A stretch of 13,260 nt of DNA from 38-11 sp964539975 (GCA_964539975.1 CAZIKK010000034.1:1-13260); one strand, 5' to 3'. Shown: positions 6,343 to 13,260, numbered from the stretch's first letter. Numbers and translations are program-made. Notes: generated by a model not told the origin, from the sequence alone.

Positions 6343-6855
6343 CTATAATCTAAGTTTCTTGATGTCTTCTTTTAAGCGATCCAAGTCTGCCAAGAAATCT
6401 TCTATATCGTGTTCATGTTCCAACTCGTCATTCAAAATGGTTATAGCCATTTGATAGGTTGCGTGATCCTTGCCATCTGTATATTCAGCGATATCTTGAT
6501 ATCTCTGAATCGCACATCTTTCCCCATCAAGGTTTTGCTTCAGGATTTCTTCTACATAAGGATCTGTCGGCTCTTCATAATCGCATTTTGCAAACTTTGT
6601 CCATTGGTCAGGATTTAATAATGGCGTCCCTCCCAATTGTATAATTCTGTCTACAACCAACTCAGCGTGTCCTAGCTCTTCGGTAGCATGCAACAACAAC
6701 TCTGGTTCAATTTCACTTCTCATAGGTCCTTCTAACATTCTAGCTCCTATCCAATACTGATAGTAAGCCAACCACTCCTCTGCCAAAGCTTCATTTAGCA
6801 TCTGAATCAACTTCTCAACATCCAGTTGAGCAATATCTACTGCTTTTTTTCCCAT
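6343..6855 (-). CDS. Dps-like (DPSL) ferritin-family protein
   Basis: 170 residues of ferritin-like four-helix bundle. Carboxylate and histidine ligands are visible as E26/E27 (LAEEWLAYYQYW), E60-x-x-H63 (EELGHAEL), E112 (GERCAI) and E144-x-x-H147 (ELEHEHD), the bacterioferritin-type diiron pattern. C91 (FAKCDY) and C114 (GERCAI) match the cysteine pair that marks the DPSL group, Dps-like cages from archaea and anaerobes that use peroxide to oxidise iron. It therefore probably protects against peroxide and free iron. The ATG at 6855 has TAAGGAGGT at 6870-6862. It has its own promoter and terminator and lies between hcp and the sigma-54 activator gene. A plain bacterioferritin-like or rubrerythrin-like role is the alternative, but no rubredoxin domain or haem methionine is evident. 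Confidence 0.85.
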   Translation of the reverse strand: MGKKAVDIAQLDVEKLIQMLNEALAEEWLAYYQYWIGARMLEGPMRSEIEPELLLHATEELGHAELVVDRIIQLGGTPLLNPDQWTKFAKCDYEEPTDPYVEEILKQNLDGERCAIQRYQDIAEYTDGKDHATYQMAITILNDELEHEHDIEDFLADLDRLKEDIKKLRL

Positions 6856-6878
6856 AAAATAACCTCCTTACTTTTATC

Positions 6879-6929
6879 GCGAAGTTTGCTTCACCCTTAC
6901 ATTATACATGTATTTACGCTTTTTTTCAA
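6879..6929 (-). promoter_or_regulatory. Promoter and 5'-terminal stem-loop of the Dps-like gene
   Basis: TTGAAA (6929-6924), 17-base spacer, perfect TATAAT (6906-6901); predicted start 6894. The predicted message begins directly with a stem-loop, GTGAAG-CAAA-CTTCGC (6894-6879, one G-T pair), followed by the ribosome-binding site. A hairpin at the very 5' end is a known mRNA-stabilising arrangement. TACATGTA (6905-6912) overlaps the -10 box, a motif also found at the hcp start. Confidence 0.65.
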
Positions 6930-6959
6930 CCCAACTCCTCTTTGGAGTGCCACTATAAA

Positions 6960-8291
6960 TTATTTCAACCCGTATGCTTTCAATCTGTACTGTAATGTTC
7001 TTCGCGAGATCCCTAATGATTCTGCTGTCTTTTCTCTATGTCCGCCATTTTGTTCCAATGCCTTTACAATAGCTTCATATTCAGAAGAGTTTGATATGTT
7101 TTCACATGAATTGTTCAACTCGATACGACTGTTTAATCCCTCCACTGTTATTGTATTTTCACTACTCATGGCCACTTCTCGTTCAATGATATTTTCCAAC
7201 TCCCTAACATTTCCAGGCCAGCTATATTGAGAAAACAAGTTCAAAACTTCTTCATCAATTCGCCCGACTTGTTTTCCGTGCAGTTTGTTGTATTTTTTCA
7301 AAAAATGCCCTGCTAACAAAGGAATGTCTTCTACTCGATCCTTTAAAGGCAGACACGGGATTGAGATAACATTTAATCTATAAAACAAATCTTTCCTAAA
7401 ATGCCCTTTCTCAACTTCTTTGTAGATGTCTTCATTTGTTGCGGCTATTATTCTCGCCTTAAGGTATTGTGTCTTTCCAGATCCAATCTTTTCAAATCGT
7501 TTCTCTTGGAGCACAGTTAGAAGTTTAGCCTGTAATTGCTTATCCAACAAACTAATTTCATCAAGAAAGATTGTTCCTCCTTCCGCGATCTCAAATTTCC
7601 CTTTTTTGTCTTCATGCGCACCTGTAAAAGCACCTTTTACATGTCCAAATAATTCGCTTTCAATTAGATTGACCGGAAGCGTAGCACAATTGATGTGGAT
7701 AAACGGTTTGTCTCTTCTATTTCCCTTCATATGAATTTCTTTTGCAACCACCCCTTTTCCAGTACCACTTTCTCCTGTTATCAAAAGGGTTGTATTGATA
7801 TCCTTTACACGATTTATGAATTGCACCGTCTCTTCGAAAGCTTTTCCTGCTCCTATGAGCCTAGAAAAGAAATGTTCTTTTTTATCTTTCTCTATCAATG
7901 GTTTTGTTGCAGTCAAATGATGATTGATTTTAGTCAACATCTCATCTGTATCAAAAGGTTTTGTAATATAATCACTTGCTCCAAGCTTCATAGCCTCGAC
8001 TGCATGATCAATTGAACCATATGCGGTCATCATGATAACAACCATGTCCTTGTTTTCTTTATTCAAGCGCTTTAAGACTGTCAAACCATCAACTTTTGGC
8101 ATTTTATTGTCTAATATAATCACTTGAAAATCCTGCATTTCAATTGCTTCTATCGCTTTTTCACCATTAATGACTGTTGTCACTTCGCATCCTGCTTGTG
8201 ACAACTCTTCTTTTAAAACTTGTCTTATTGTTTTTTCGTCATCTGCAACAAGAATGTGGCAAATTTCTGTTTTAAAGAGCGGCTTATTCAT
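6960..8291 (-). CDS. NtrC-family sigma-54-dependent response regulator
   Basis: 443 residues. Receiver domain at about 10-125 with acidic D17/D18, phospho-acceptor D61 (VIILDNKMPKVDG), T89 and K111. AAA+ domain with Walker A GESGTGKG (173-180), an intact sigma-54-contacting GAFTGA loop (220-225) and Walker B GGTIFLDE (238-245). A Fis-type helix-turn-helix ends the protein (REKTAESLGISRRTLQYRLK). So it should activate sigma-54 promoters by ATP-driven opening when phosphorylated by the kinase encoded just upstream. Its start (8291) lies inside the kinase gene, an 8-base overlap indicating coupled translation, with GGAGTGAAAAGGA just upstream. No GG-N10-GC type -24/-12 promoter was found in the gaps of this window, so its targets are probably elsewhere. 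No convincing terminator follows. Confidence 0.95.
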   Translation of the reverse strand: MNKPLFKTEICHILVADDEKTIRQVLKEELSQAGCEVTTVINGEKAIEAIEMQDFQVIILDNKMPKVDGLTVLKRLNKENKDMVVIMMTAYGSIDHAVEAMKLGASDYITKPFDTDEMLTKINHHLTATKPLIEKDKKEHFFSRLIGAGKAFEETVQFINRVKDINTTLLITGESGTGKGVVAKEIHMKGNRRDKPFIHINCATLPVNLIESELFGHVKGAFTGAHEDKKGKFEIAEGGTIFLDEISLLDKQLQAKLLTVLQEKRFEKIGSGKTQYLKARIIAATNEDIYKEVEKGHFRKDLFYRLNVISIPCLPLKDRVEDIPLLAGHFLKKYNKLHGKQVGRIDEEVLNLFSQYSWPGNVRELENIIEREVAMSSENTITVEGLNSRIELNNSCENISNSSEYEAIVKALEQNGGHREKTAESLGISRRTLQYRLKAYGLK

Positions 8292-9768
8292 TCCTTTTCA
8301 CTCCTATTGGTATTTCCATTTTTATCATTGTTCCTTGGCCTCTTTTGGATTGAATGCTAATGTTACCACCAATTTCGTCCAGAACCTTTTTGGCAATGGG
8401 TAAACCTAATCCTGTGCCACGAACCTTTGTCGTATAAAAAGGGTCGAATATCTTTCCATACTCCCTCTCATCAATGCCTATCCCATTGTCTCCGATCGTG
8501 ACCTCAATACGGTCTGTTTCGTAAATACGTTGAGTCTTAATGCGAATTTCTCCTCCATCATTGATTGCTTGAATCGCATTCAACAATATATTCATGAAAG
8601 CCTGTTGCATGCGGATATCGCTTGCTTCAACAAATGGCAACTCTTCTCTATAATCTTTGATAATGCTTATCTGTTTGAATTGTTTGTGGAAAGAGACCGC
8701 ATCAATACATTTGTCTACCAAAGCATTCACGTCAACAAACTTAAAGCTACTGTCAATCGTCATTTTCGAGTAGGCCAACATTTGTTCAACAATTTGATTA
8801 ATCCTATCAACTTCTTGAATGATAGGCGACAAGTAATTCTCTGACAATTGTTTTTCAGTCTTTTTTTGTAGTAATCTAGCACACCCTCTTATCCCCATCA
8901 GCGGGTTTTTGATATCATGTGCCACTTCTGCGCTTATTTCTCCAAGAAGAGCATACTGTCTCATTTGTTCTATCTCTTTCTCATATATCTTTTGTTTAGT
9001 AACATCTACTCCTAAGACTACAACGCCAATGACATCTTTATTGGCATCCACCATTGGAGATAATGTGTAGCTCAAATATCTTTTCTTCCCATCTCCAAAA
9101 ACAAACTCTGTCTCTCCACCAACTGGCCTGTTTTCAAACACAACTTGTTGATAGATGATTTTCGCTTGTTCGTATCGATCTTTTGATAAAAGTTGACCCA
9201 ATCCTTTTCCTACTAGTGCGGTTTGGTTTCCAACCAAAAGTCCAGCGTTTTTATTTGCAGCAATGATGGTTCCATTCAAATCCAAAGTGACAATATATGA
9301 GTTTGTGCTGTCAAAAATACTTTGCAAATAGTTTCTTTCTTTGACAATCTCATAGTCAAGCATCACATTTTCATAAATGGCTTCCGTAATAAATGCCGCA
9401 ATCCTCAAATCTCGTTGTTCTAATTTCCCATTTTTCTTGCACATAAAAGCAAAGACAAAATAGTTTTCAAAATACCTTATAGGGACAAATAACATATCTA
9501 AAAAATCTTTGCCTAAACACTTACGAGTAATGAATCCCTCTTTTATCTGTTTCAAATCATTTACTTGCTCCTTGACCCATTCTATCACTTCTCTATCTTC
9601 AATTTGCCAGGTGTCATTATGAGACTGACTTCCGTCCACTTGTATTCTCCCATAATTTGTAACTGTTATGATTGCTGAAAAATCAATATCCATCATGGTG
9701 GATACTTGATGTTCTTTTAATTTTTTTAAACTTTTTTCTACATTGCAACTAATTTTCGAATAATACAA
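8284..9768 (-). CDS. Cytoplasmic PAS-domain sensor histidine kinase
   Basis: 494 residues without membrane segments, so the signal is intracellular or reaches it through a partner. Residues 1-140 form a poorly conserved, GAF-like sensory region that I cannot assign. About 148-258 is a PAS domain (IFDSTNSYIVTLDLNGTIIA to GVVVLGVDVTKQK). The HisKA region has H284 in EISAEVAHDIKNPLMG. The ATPase domain shows the N box (FMNILLNAIQAIND), G1 (IGDNGIGID), F box (IFDPFYTT) and G2 (RGTGLGLPIAKK). This NtrB-like set pairs with the overlapping NtrC-type regulator. I accept the TTG at 9768 as start because AGGTGAGG (9778-9771) precedes it; the first in-frame ATG, at residue 25, has no ribosome-binding site. 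Confidence 0.93.
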   Translation of the reverse strand: MYYSKISCNVEKSLKKLKEHQVSTMMDIDFSAIITVTNYGRIQVDGSQSHNDTWQIEDREVIEWVKEQVNDLKQIKEGFITRKCLGKDFLDMLFVPIRYFENYFVFAFMCKKNGKLEQRDLRIAAFITEAIYENVMLDYEIVKERNYLQSIFDSTNSYIVTLDLNGTIIAANKNAGLLVGNQTALVGKGLGQLLSKDRYEQAKIIYQQVVFENRPVGGETEFVFGDGKKRYLSYTLSPMVDANKDVIGVVVLGVDVTKQKIYEKEIEQMRQYALLGEISAEVAHDIKNPLMGIRGCARLLQKKTEKQLSENYLSPIIQEVDRINQIVEQMLAYSKMTIDSSFKFVDVNALVDKCIDAVSFHKQFKQISIIKDYREELPFVEASDIRMQQAFMNILLNAIQAINDGGEIRIKTQRIYETDRIEVTIGDNGIGIDEREYGKIFDPFYTTKVRGTGLGLPIAKKVLDEIGGNISIQSKRGQGTMIKMEIPIGVKRNE

Positions 9769-9796
9769 ACCCTCACCTACTTTGCTCTTGCTTTCT

Positions 9797-9833
9797 ACTG
9801 ATAATCATAACATTTTTTAGTTTGAAACGCCAA
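9797..9833 (-). promoter_or_regulatory. Candidate promoter of the two-component operon
   Basis: Minus strand TTGGCG (9833-9828), 18-base spacer, TATGAT (9809-9804) with TG-N extension; predicted start near 9797. Moderate match. The divergent gap 9769-9957 also holds the perR promoter. Confidence 0.4.
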
Positions 9834-9908
9834 GACTCTAAAATGCTTCATACAATTACCTTAACAACCATAAGTTGATTTGTACTCATTACATATTTAT
9901 ATTTGTTA

Positions 9909-9944
9909 TGGATAAAAGCGACTCTATATGTTATAATTGATCAA
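9909..9944 (+). promoter_or_regulatory. Promoter of perR-katA
   Basis: TGGATA (9909-9914), 17-base spacer, perfect TATAAT (9932-9937) with TG-N extension at 9929-9931; predicted start near 9944. The very short leader places the AGGAGG ribosome-binding site (9946-9951) almost at the 5' end. Confidence 0.6.
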
Positions 9945-9945
9945 A
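9931..9945 (+). promoter_or_regulatory. Weak PerR-box-like operator over the perR -10 box
   Basis: TTATAATTGATCAAA matches about 10 of the 14 defined positions of the Per box (TTATAAT-N-ATTATAA). The left half is perfect but coincides with the -10 hexamer, so the match is partly trivial. Autoregulation by PerR at this site is plausible but not proven by the sequence. Confidence 0.3.
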
Positions 9946-9957
9946 GGAGGGATTTCC

Positions 9958-10374
9958 ATGAATCCAATCAAACAAATTACCCAACAACTGATATCATTAA
10001 ACATTCGTCCTTCCTTCCAAAGAATCAAAGTGCTTGAATACTTGATTGACCATCAGACTCATCCCTCAGCTGATGATATTTATAAAGCATTAGTAAGCAC
10101 TATCCCTACATTATCAAAATCGACGGTTTATAATACCCTTGAACTGTTTATTGAAAAAGGTCTTGTTAAACCTTTGATGATAGAAGAAAATGAAGCCCTT
10201 TATGATATCATTTTAGAACAACATGGGCATTTCAAATGCACTTCTTGTGGATCCATTTTTAATTTTGATGTCTCTCTGACATTACCAAGTGACGACACCT
10301 TATTGGGATTCAAAATCGTAGATCAAAATGTTTGTTTTAAAGGCATTTGTAATAAATGTCTTATGAATACTTAA
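9958..10374 (+). CDS. perR: PerR-like peroxide-sensing repressor (Fur family)
   Basis: 138 residues. Winged helix with recognition segment LSKSTVYNTLELFIEKGLV (52-70). The structural zinc cysteines are C94/C97 (CTSC) and C131/C134 (CNKC). Regulatory-metal ligands by alignment with Bacillus PerR are H35, D83, H89 and H91. The fifth, Asp104 in Bacillus (Glu in Fur), is Asn102 here in GSIFNFDV; an Asp follows two residues later. PerR senses hydrogen peroxide by iron-catalysed histidine oxidation and then leaves its operators. The catalase gene 20 bases downstream supports PerR over Fur. The start is ATG 9958, seven to eight bases after AGGAGG; an in-frame TTG at 9937 falls in the -10 region and is rejected. 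Confidence 0.85.
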   Translation: MNPIKQITQQLISLNIRPSFQRIKVLEYLIDHQTHPSADDIYKALVSTIPTLSKSTVYNTLELFIEKGLVKPLMIEENEALYDIILEQHGHFKCTSCGSIFNFDVSLTLPSDDTLLGFKIVDQNVCFKGICNKCLMNT

Positions 10375-10394
10375 ATCTTAAAGGAGGTATTATT

Positions 10395-11861
10395 TTGGAA
10401 GACAAAAAAAAGAAGAAGCTCACCACGGTTACCGGTTCACCTGTTCCAAACAATCAAGATTCTTTAACTGCAGGGCCTAGAGGACCACTTTTGATGCAAG
10501 ATTTGTGGTTCTTAGAAAAATTGGCGCATTTTGACAGAGAAGTTATCCCTGAAAGAAGAATGCACGCAAAAGGGTCTGGTGCTTTTGGCACATTTACCGT
10601 TACCCACGACATTACAAAGTACACAAGAGCAAAAATGTTTTCTGATATTGGGAAAAAAACCGATATGTTGGTTAGATTCTCCACTGTGGCCGGCGAAAGA
10701 GGTGCAGCAGACGCAGAACGTGATATTCGTGGTTTTGCAATGAAGTTTTACACCGAAGAAGGCAACTGGGACTTAGTTGGAAACAACACACCCGTCTTCT
10801 TTTTTAGAGATCCTTTGAAATTTCCTGACCTAAATCACGCTGTAAAAAGAGATCCAAGAACCAACATGAGAAGCCCTCAAAACAACTGGGATTTCTGGTC
10901 ATCTTTGCCTGAAGCATTGCATCAAGTCACAATCACCATGAGTGACCGCGGCATCCCTTGTTCTTATCGTCACATGCATGGCTTTGGAAGTCATACCTTT
11001 AGCATGGTGAATAAAGACAATCAGCGTGTGTGGGTAAAATTCCATTTTACAAGTCAACAAGGCATCAAAAATCTCACCGATCAAGAAGCTGAAGAAGTCG
11101 TTGGGAAAGATCGCGAGAGTCATCAACGTGATCTATATGAGAGTATTGAAAAAGGCGATTTTCCTAAATGGACCATGTACATACAAGTCATGACAGAAGA
11201 GCAAGCGAAAGAAATGCCTTATAATCCTTTTGACCTGACAAAAGTATGGTATAAGAAAGACTTCCCATTAATAGAAGTTGGTTATTTTGAATTGAACAAA
11301 AATCCTGACAACTATTTTGCTCAAATCGAGCAAGCTGCTTTCAATCCTGCTAGCTTAGTCCCAGGTATTGGCATTTCGCCTGACAAGATGCTCCAAGGAA
11401 GACTGTTTTCATATGGCGATGCCCAACGTTACAGATTGGGTGTCAACCATCACTTGATCCCAGTCAATGCGCCAAAATCTCCTGTCCACAGTTATCACCG
11501 AGATGGTCTTATGCGCGTGGACGATAATCAAGGCAGCCTTTTACACTATGAGCCAAACAGCTATGGCGAATGGCAAGAACAACCTGAATACAAAGAGCCA
11601 CCACTTGAGCTAGATGGATCAGCTGATCGATGGGACTTCAGAGAAGATGATGACGATTATTATACACAGCCTGGTAAACTGTTCAATCTTATGTCTCCAG
11701 AACAGCAACAAGTGTTATTTGACAACACTGCAAGAAACATGCAAGGAACCACTAAAGAAGTACAGATCAGACATATCACCAATTGCTACAAGGCAGACCC
11801 TGCTTATGGCCAAGGTGTAGCTAAGGCTCTAGGCGTTTCCATGGAAGACGTGAAAATCTAA
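10395..11861 (+). CDS. katA: Monofunctional heme catalase
   Basis: 488 residues, small-subunit catalase length. Breaks hydrogen peroxide into water and oxygen. Distal His57 lies in ERRMHAKGSGAFG, Asn130 in GNNTPVFFFRDP, and the proximal haem ligand Tyr340 in RLFSYGDAQRYRLG. The NADPH-region residues RHMHGFGSHTF are present, and no C-terminal flavodoxin domain is attached. I assign the start to TTG 10395 because AAGGAGGT sits at 10381-10388 with a six-base gap; the in-frame ATG at 10356 lies inside perR with no such site. Initiation at TTG may limit expression. It is expected to be co-transcribed with perR from the promoter near 9944, since no promoter or terminator is seen in the 20-base gap. 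A strong terminator follows. Confidence 0.97.
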   Translation: MEDKKKKKLTTVTGSPVPNNQDSLTAGPRGPLLMQDLWFLEKLAHFDREVIPERRMHAKGSGAFGTFTVTHDITKYTRAKMFSDIGKKTDMLVRFSTVAGERGAADAERDIRGFAMKFYTEEGNWDLVGNNTPVFFFRDPLKFPDLNHAVKRDPRTNMRSPQNNWDFWSSLPEALHQVTITMSDRGIPCSYRHMHGFGSHTFSMVNKDNQRVWVKFHFTSQQGIKNLTDQEAEEVVGKDRESHQRDLYESIEKGDFPKWTMYIQVMTEEQAKEMPYNPFDLTKVWYKKDFPLIEVGYFELNKNPDNYFAQIEQAAFNPASLVPGIGISPDKMLQGRLFSYGDAQRYRLGVNHHLIPVNAPKSPVHSYHRDGLMRVDDNQGSLLHYEPNSYGEWQEQPEYKEPPLELDGSADRWDFREDDDDYYTQPGKLFNLMSPEQQQVLFDNTARNMQGTTKEVQIRHITNCYKADPAYGQGVAKALGVSMEDVKI

Positions 11862-11875
11862 TAATCCTTTAACCC

Positions 11876-11910
11876 TTCCCTCTGAGGTCCCCTCAGAGGG
11901 AATTTTTTTT
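11876..11910 (+). terminator. Terminator after katA
   Basis: TTCCCTCTGAGG (11876-11887) pairs with CCTCAGAGGGAA (11891-11902) around a three-base loop: a 12-bp stem followed by eight T residues. It lies 14 bases past the catalase stop. Confidence 0.95.
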
Positions 11911-11920
11911 GCTTGTCTGT

Positions 11921-11956
11921 TTGTTATATGTCCTATTAGATGCTATAATTACAACT
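11921..11956 (+). promoter_or_regulatory. Promoter of the mechanosensitive channel gene
   Basis: TTGTTA (11921-11926), 17-base spacer, perfect TATAAT (11944-11949) with the TGC extended -10 element at 11941-11943; predicted start near 11956. Confidence 0.65.
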
Positions 11957-11983
11957 AGCAAAATCTGATATAGGAGTGTGCTT

Positions 11984-13225
11984 ATGGTTTATTTTTCTGA
12001 CATATTTTTGACCTATGGTCTATCTAGACTATTTGCTGAGCTATTGTCATTCTTAATTGTTTTTTCAATGGTTCTATTTGTAAGTTTTATCATTCATTTC
12101 ATTGTAAAAAAAGCCTTCTTACCTATTCTTGTTCGCTATATCACATCCAATAAATACCAGTGGGACAACGTACTATTGAAAAGGTCTGTGATCCATAGAG
12201 TCACATTGCTAATTCCATTGATTATTCTACATAATGCGGGTTTTTTATTCTCAACTATTCAAGGTGTCTACCAAAAGATTACCTCTACTCTATTGCTAGC
12301 TCTAATCATTGGCATTGTAAGCGCTGTGTTAAATGCTGTTAATGACATTTACACAACTTTTGAAATCTCAAAAGAACGCCCAATAAAAGGATTCATTCAA
12401 ATCATAAAAATTATATTCTTTATTGTCCTAAGCATTGTTCTTCTTGCCAATCTACTCGGACAAAACCCTCTTGTATACTTAAGTGGTCTAGGAGCCATGG
12501 CTGCTGTTTTCTCTTTTATTTTCAAAGACTCTATTCTTGGCTTAGTTGCCGGCATTCTTTTATCTCTTAATGACATGCTTCGCATTGGCGACTGGATAGA
12601 AATGCCTCAATATGGTGCAGATGGAGATGTAATCGATGTAACCATGAACACGGTTAAAGTGCAAAATTTTGATAGAACCATTACCACCATTCCCGCTTAT
12701 GCGCTAGTATCAGACTCTTTCAAAAACTGGCGTGGCATGCAAGAAACGGGTGGTCGTCGTATCAAACGGTCCATTTTTATTGATACATCCAGCATTCATT
12801 TTTGTACTGAAGCCATGTTGGATAAATTTAAGCGCATCCATTATTTGACAGATTATATTAATGAAAAGCAACAAGAAATTGACGCATATAACGTCACTCA
12901 CGACATCGATACCGATATTTTAGTCAATGGCCGACACATGACTAACCTAGGAACTTTTAGAGCCTATATTGCTAACTATCTGAAACATCACCCTAAAATT
13001 CATCAAGGTCTCATTCAGATTGTTAGACAGCTTCCTCCTACAGAAGATGGTATACCTCTCGAAGTTTATGCTTTCACCAATGACATAGATTGGGTGAATT
13101 TCGAAGGCATTCAAGCCGATATATTTGATCATATTCTAGCTGTAGCGAAAGAATTTGATCTAGTGGTGTTCCAAAATCCTTCAGGTAACGACATCCGACA
13201 AATCAATCGAGTAGGAGGTAGATGA
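11984..13225 (+). CDS. YbdG-type (MscS superfamily) mechanosensitive channel
   Basis: 413 residues, near the 415 of Escherichia coli YbdG. Opens under membrane tension to release solutes during osmotic downshift. Five hydrophobic segments lie at about 10-38, 64-85, 92-112, 133-155 and 158-193; the last contains the pore-lining helix (LGAMAAVFSFIFKDSILGLV). The cytoplasmic beta domain follows (GDWIEMPQYGADGDVIDVTM). The YbdG-specific C-terminal part is clear: KNWRGMQETGGRRIKRSIFI, NLGTFRAYIANYLKHHP, EVYAFTNDIDWVNFEGIQAD and VFQNPSGNDIR. I prefer ATG 11984 (TAGGAG at 11971-11976) over GTG 11978, which is too near that site. Odd point: codons after Asn408, coding RVGGR and the stop, fall inside a group II intron end on the opposite strand, so the original C-terminus was probably replaced. 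Confidence 0.93.
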   Translation: MVYFSDIFLTYGLSRLFAELLSFLIVFSMVLFVSFIIHFIVKKAFLPILVRYITSNKYQWDNVLLKRSVIHRVTLLIPLIILHNAGFLFSTIQGVYQKITSTLLLALIIGIVSAVLNAVNDIYTTFEISKERPIKGFIQIIKIIFFIVLSIVLLANLLGQNPLVYLSGLGAMAAVFSFIFKDSILGLVAGILLSLNDMLRIGDWIEMPQYGADGDVIDVTMNTVKVQNFDRTITTIPAYALVSDSFKNWRGMQETGGRRIKRSIFIDTSSIHFCTEAMLDKFKRIHYLTDYINEKQQEIDAYNVTHDIDTDILVNGRHMTNLGTFRAYIANYLKHHPKIHQGLIQIVRQLPPTEDGIPLEVYAFTNDIDWVNFEGIQADIFDHILAVAKEFDLVVFQNPSGNDIRQINRVGGR

Positions 13226-13260
13226 TTATTTCATCTACCGACCTCTCACAGCACCGTACG
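13206..13260 (-). mobile_element. 3' end of a group II intron (part of domain V, and domain VI)
   Basis: Read on the minus strand, CGTACGGTGCTGT (13260-13248) looks like the 3' strand of a bacterial group II intron domain V. Then comes a domain VI hairpin: upper stem GGTAGATGA / TCATCTACC (13239-13231 with 13225-13217) with loop AATAA, and basal stem GAGAGG (13247-13242) paired with CCT-A-CTC (13215-13209), leaving a single bulged A at 13212. That A is the seventh base from the end of CTCGAT (13206), the expected position for a lariat branch point. The rest, including any reverse transcriptase gene, lies beyond the window on the right. The intron is antisense to the channel gene, so it would splice only from transcripts of the minus strand. 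Whether it is intact cannot be seen. Confidence 0.8.

Noticed and set aside
6934..6948. Terminator after the sigma-54 response regulator (ACTCC / GGAGT hairpin)
   Set aside because: The stem is only 5 bp and no T run follows on the minus strand; it is next to the -35 box of the Dps-like gene.
6934..6953. Sigma-54 promoter (TGGCAC on the minus strand)
   Set aside because: The required TTGC element at the right spacing is missing, and a good sigma-A promoter lies immediately downstream.
6826..7230. Plus-strand open frame of 134 codons across the Dps-like promoter
   Set aside because: Antisense shadow of the response regulator C-terminus and the intergenic gap; no initiation signals.
13217..13239. 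Rho-independent terminator of the channel gene (GGTAGATGA / TCATCTACC hairpin)
   Set aside because: The hairpin includes the stop codon and no T run follows; on the minus strand it forms group II intron domain VI with a bulged branch-point A, which explains it better.
1..13260. CRISPR arrays, tRNA or rRNA genes, insertion-sequence transposases
   Set aside because: No regularly spaced repeats, tRNA-like cloverleaf, rRNA stretch or transposase motif was seen on either strand; the only mobile-element signal is the intron end at the right edge.

Overview
The window looks like chromosome of an AT-rich, Gram-positive, anaerobic fermenter of the Clostridia type. The clues are strong AGGAGG ribosome-binding sites, sigma-A promoters, intrinsic terminators, low-GC codon use, TTG starts, an anaerobe-type hybrid cluster protein, a HutP-family protein (so far a Firmicutes family), PerR with catalase, and an acyl-CoA carboxyltransferase next to a class III CoA-transferase. 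The species cannot be named from the sequence alone.

Layout. Positions 1-9768 are entirely on the minus strand. Reading in the direction of transcription: a two-component system (sensor kinase 9768-8284 and NtrC-type sigma-54 activator 8291-6960, overlapping by 8 bases); a Dps-like ferritin (6855-6343); a hybrid cluster protein (6228-4582); then a compact cluster of nicotinate phosphoribosyltransferase (4471-3026), a FabK/nitronate-monooxygenase-type flavoprotein (3016-2102) and a HutP-family RNA-binding protein (2109-1663). Next comes a 278-base leader region, a class III CoA-transferase (1384-197) and the first 26 codons of an acyl-CoA carboxyltransferase (79-1). On the plus strand are perR (9958-10374), a heme catalase (10395-11861) and a YbdG-type mechanosensitive channel (11984-13225). 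The tail of the channel gene runs into the 3' end of a group II intron lying on the opposite strand.

Most interesting region: 1385-2109. The HutP-family gene is followed by an untranslated leader carrying two copies of an NAG-triplet repeat. The second copy is exactly TAG-N4-CAG-N4-TAG. It directly abuts a GNRA-looped terminator hairpin placed just before the ribosome-binding site of the CoA-transferase. This is the architecture of the Bacillus subtilis hut operon (hutP, triplet sites, terminator, hutH), but the controlled genes here are for CoA-ester metabolism and no histidine-degradation gene is visible. I infer a HutP-type antitermination switch on a new target, with an unknown ligand.

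Middle and right: hcp, the Dps-like ferritin, perR and katA form a peroxide/nitrosative-stress group. hcp has a perfect GTAAC-N4-GTTAC palindrome centred at -41.5 from its inferred start, the classic class II position for a CRP/FNR-family activator. The PerR protein has Asn at one normally acidic regulatory-metal ligand position.
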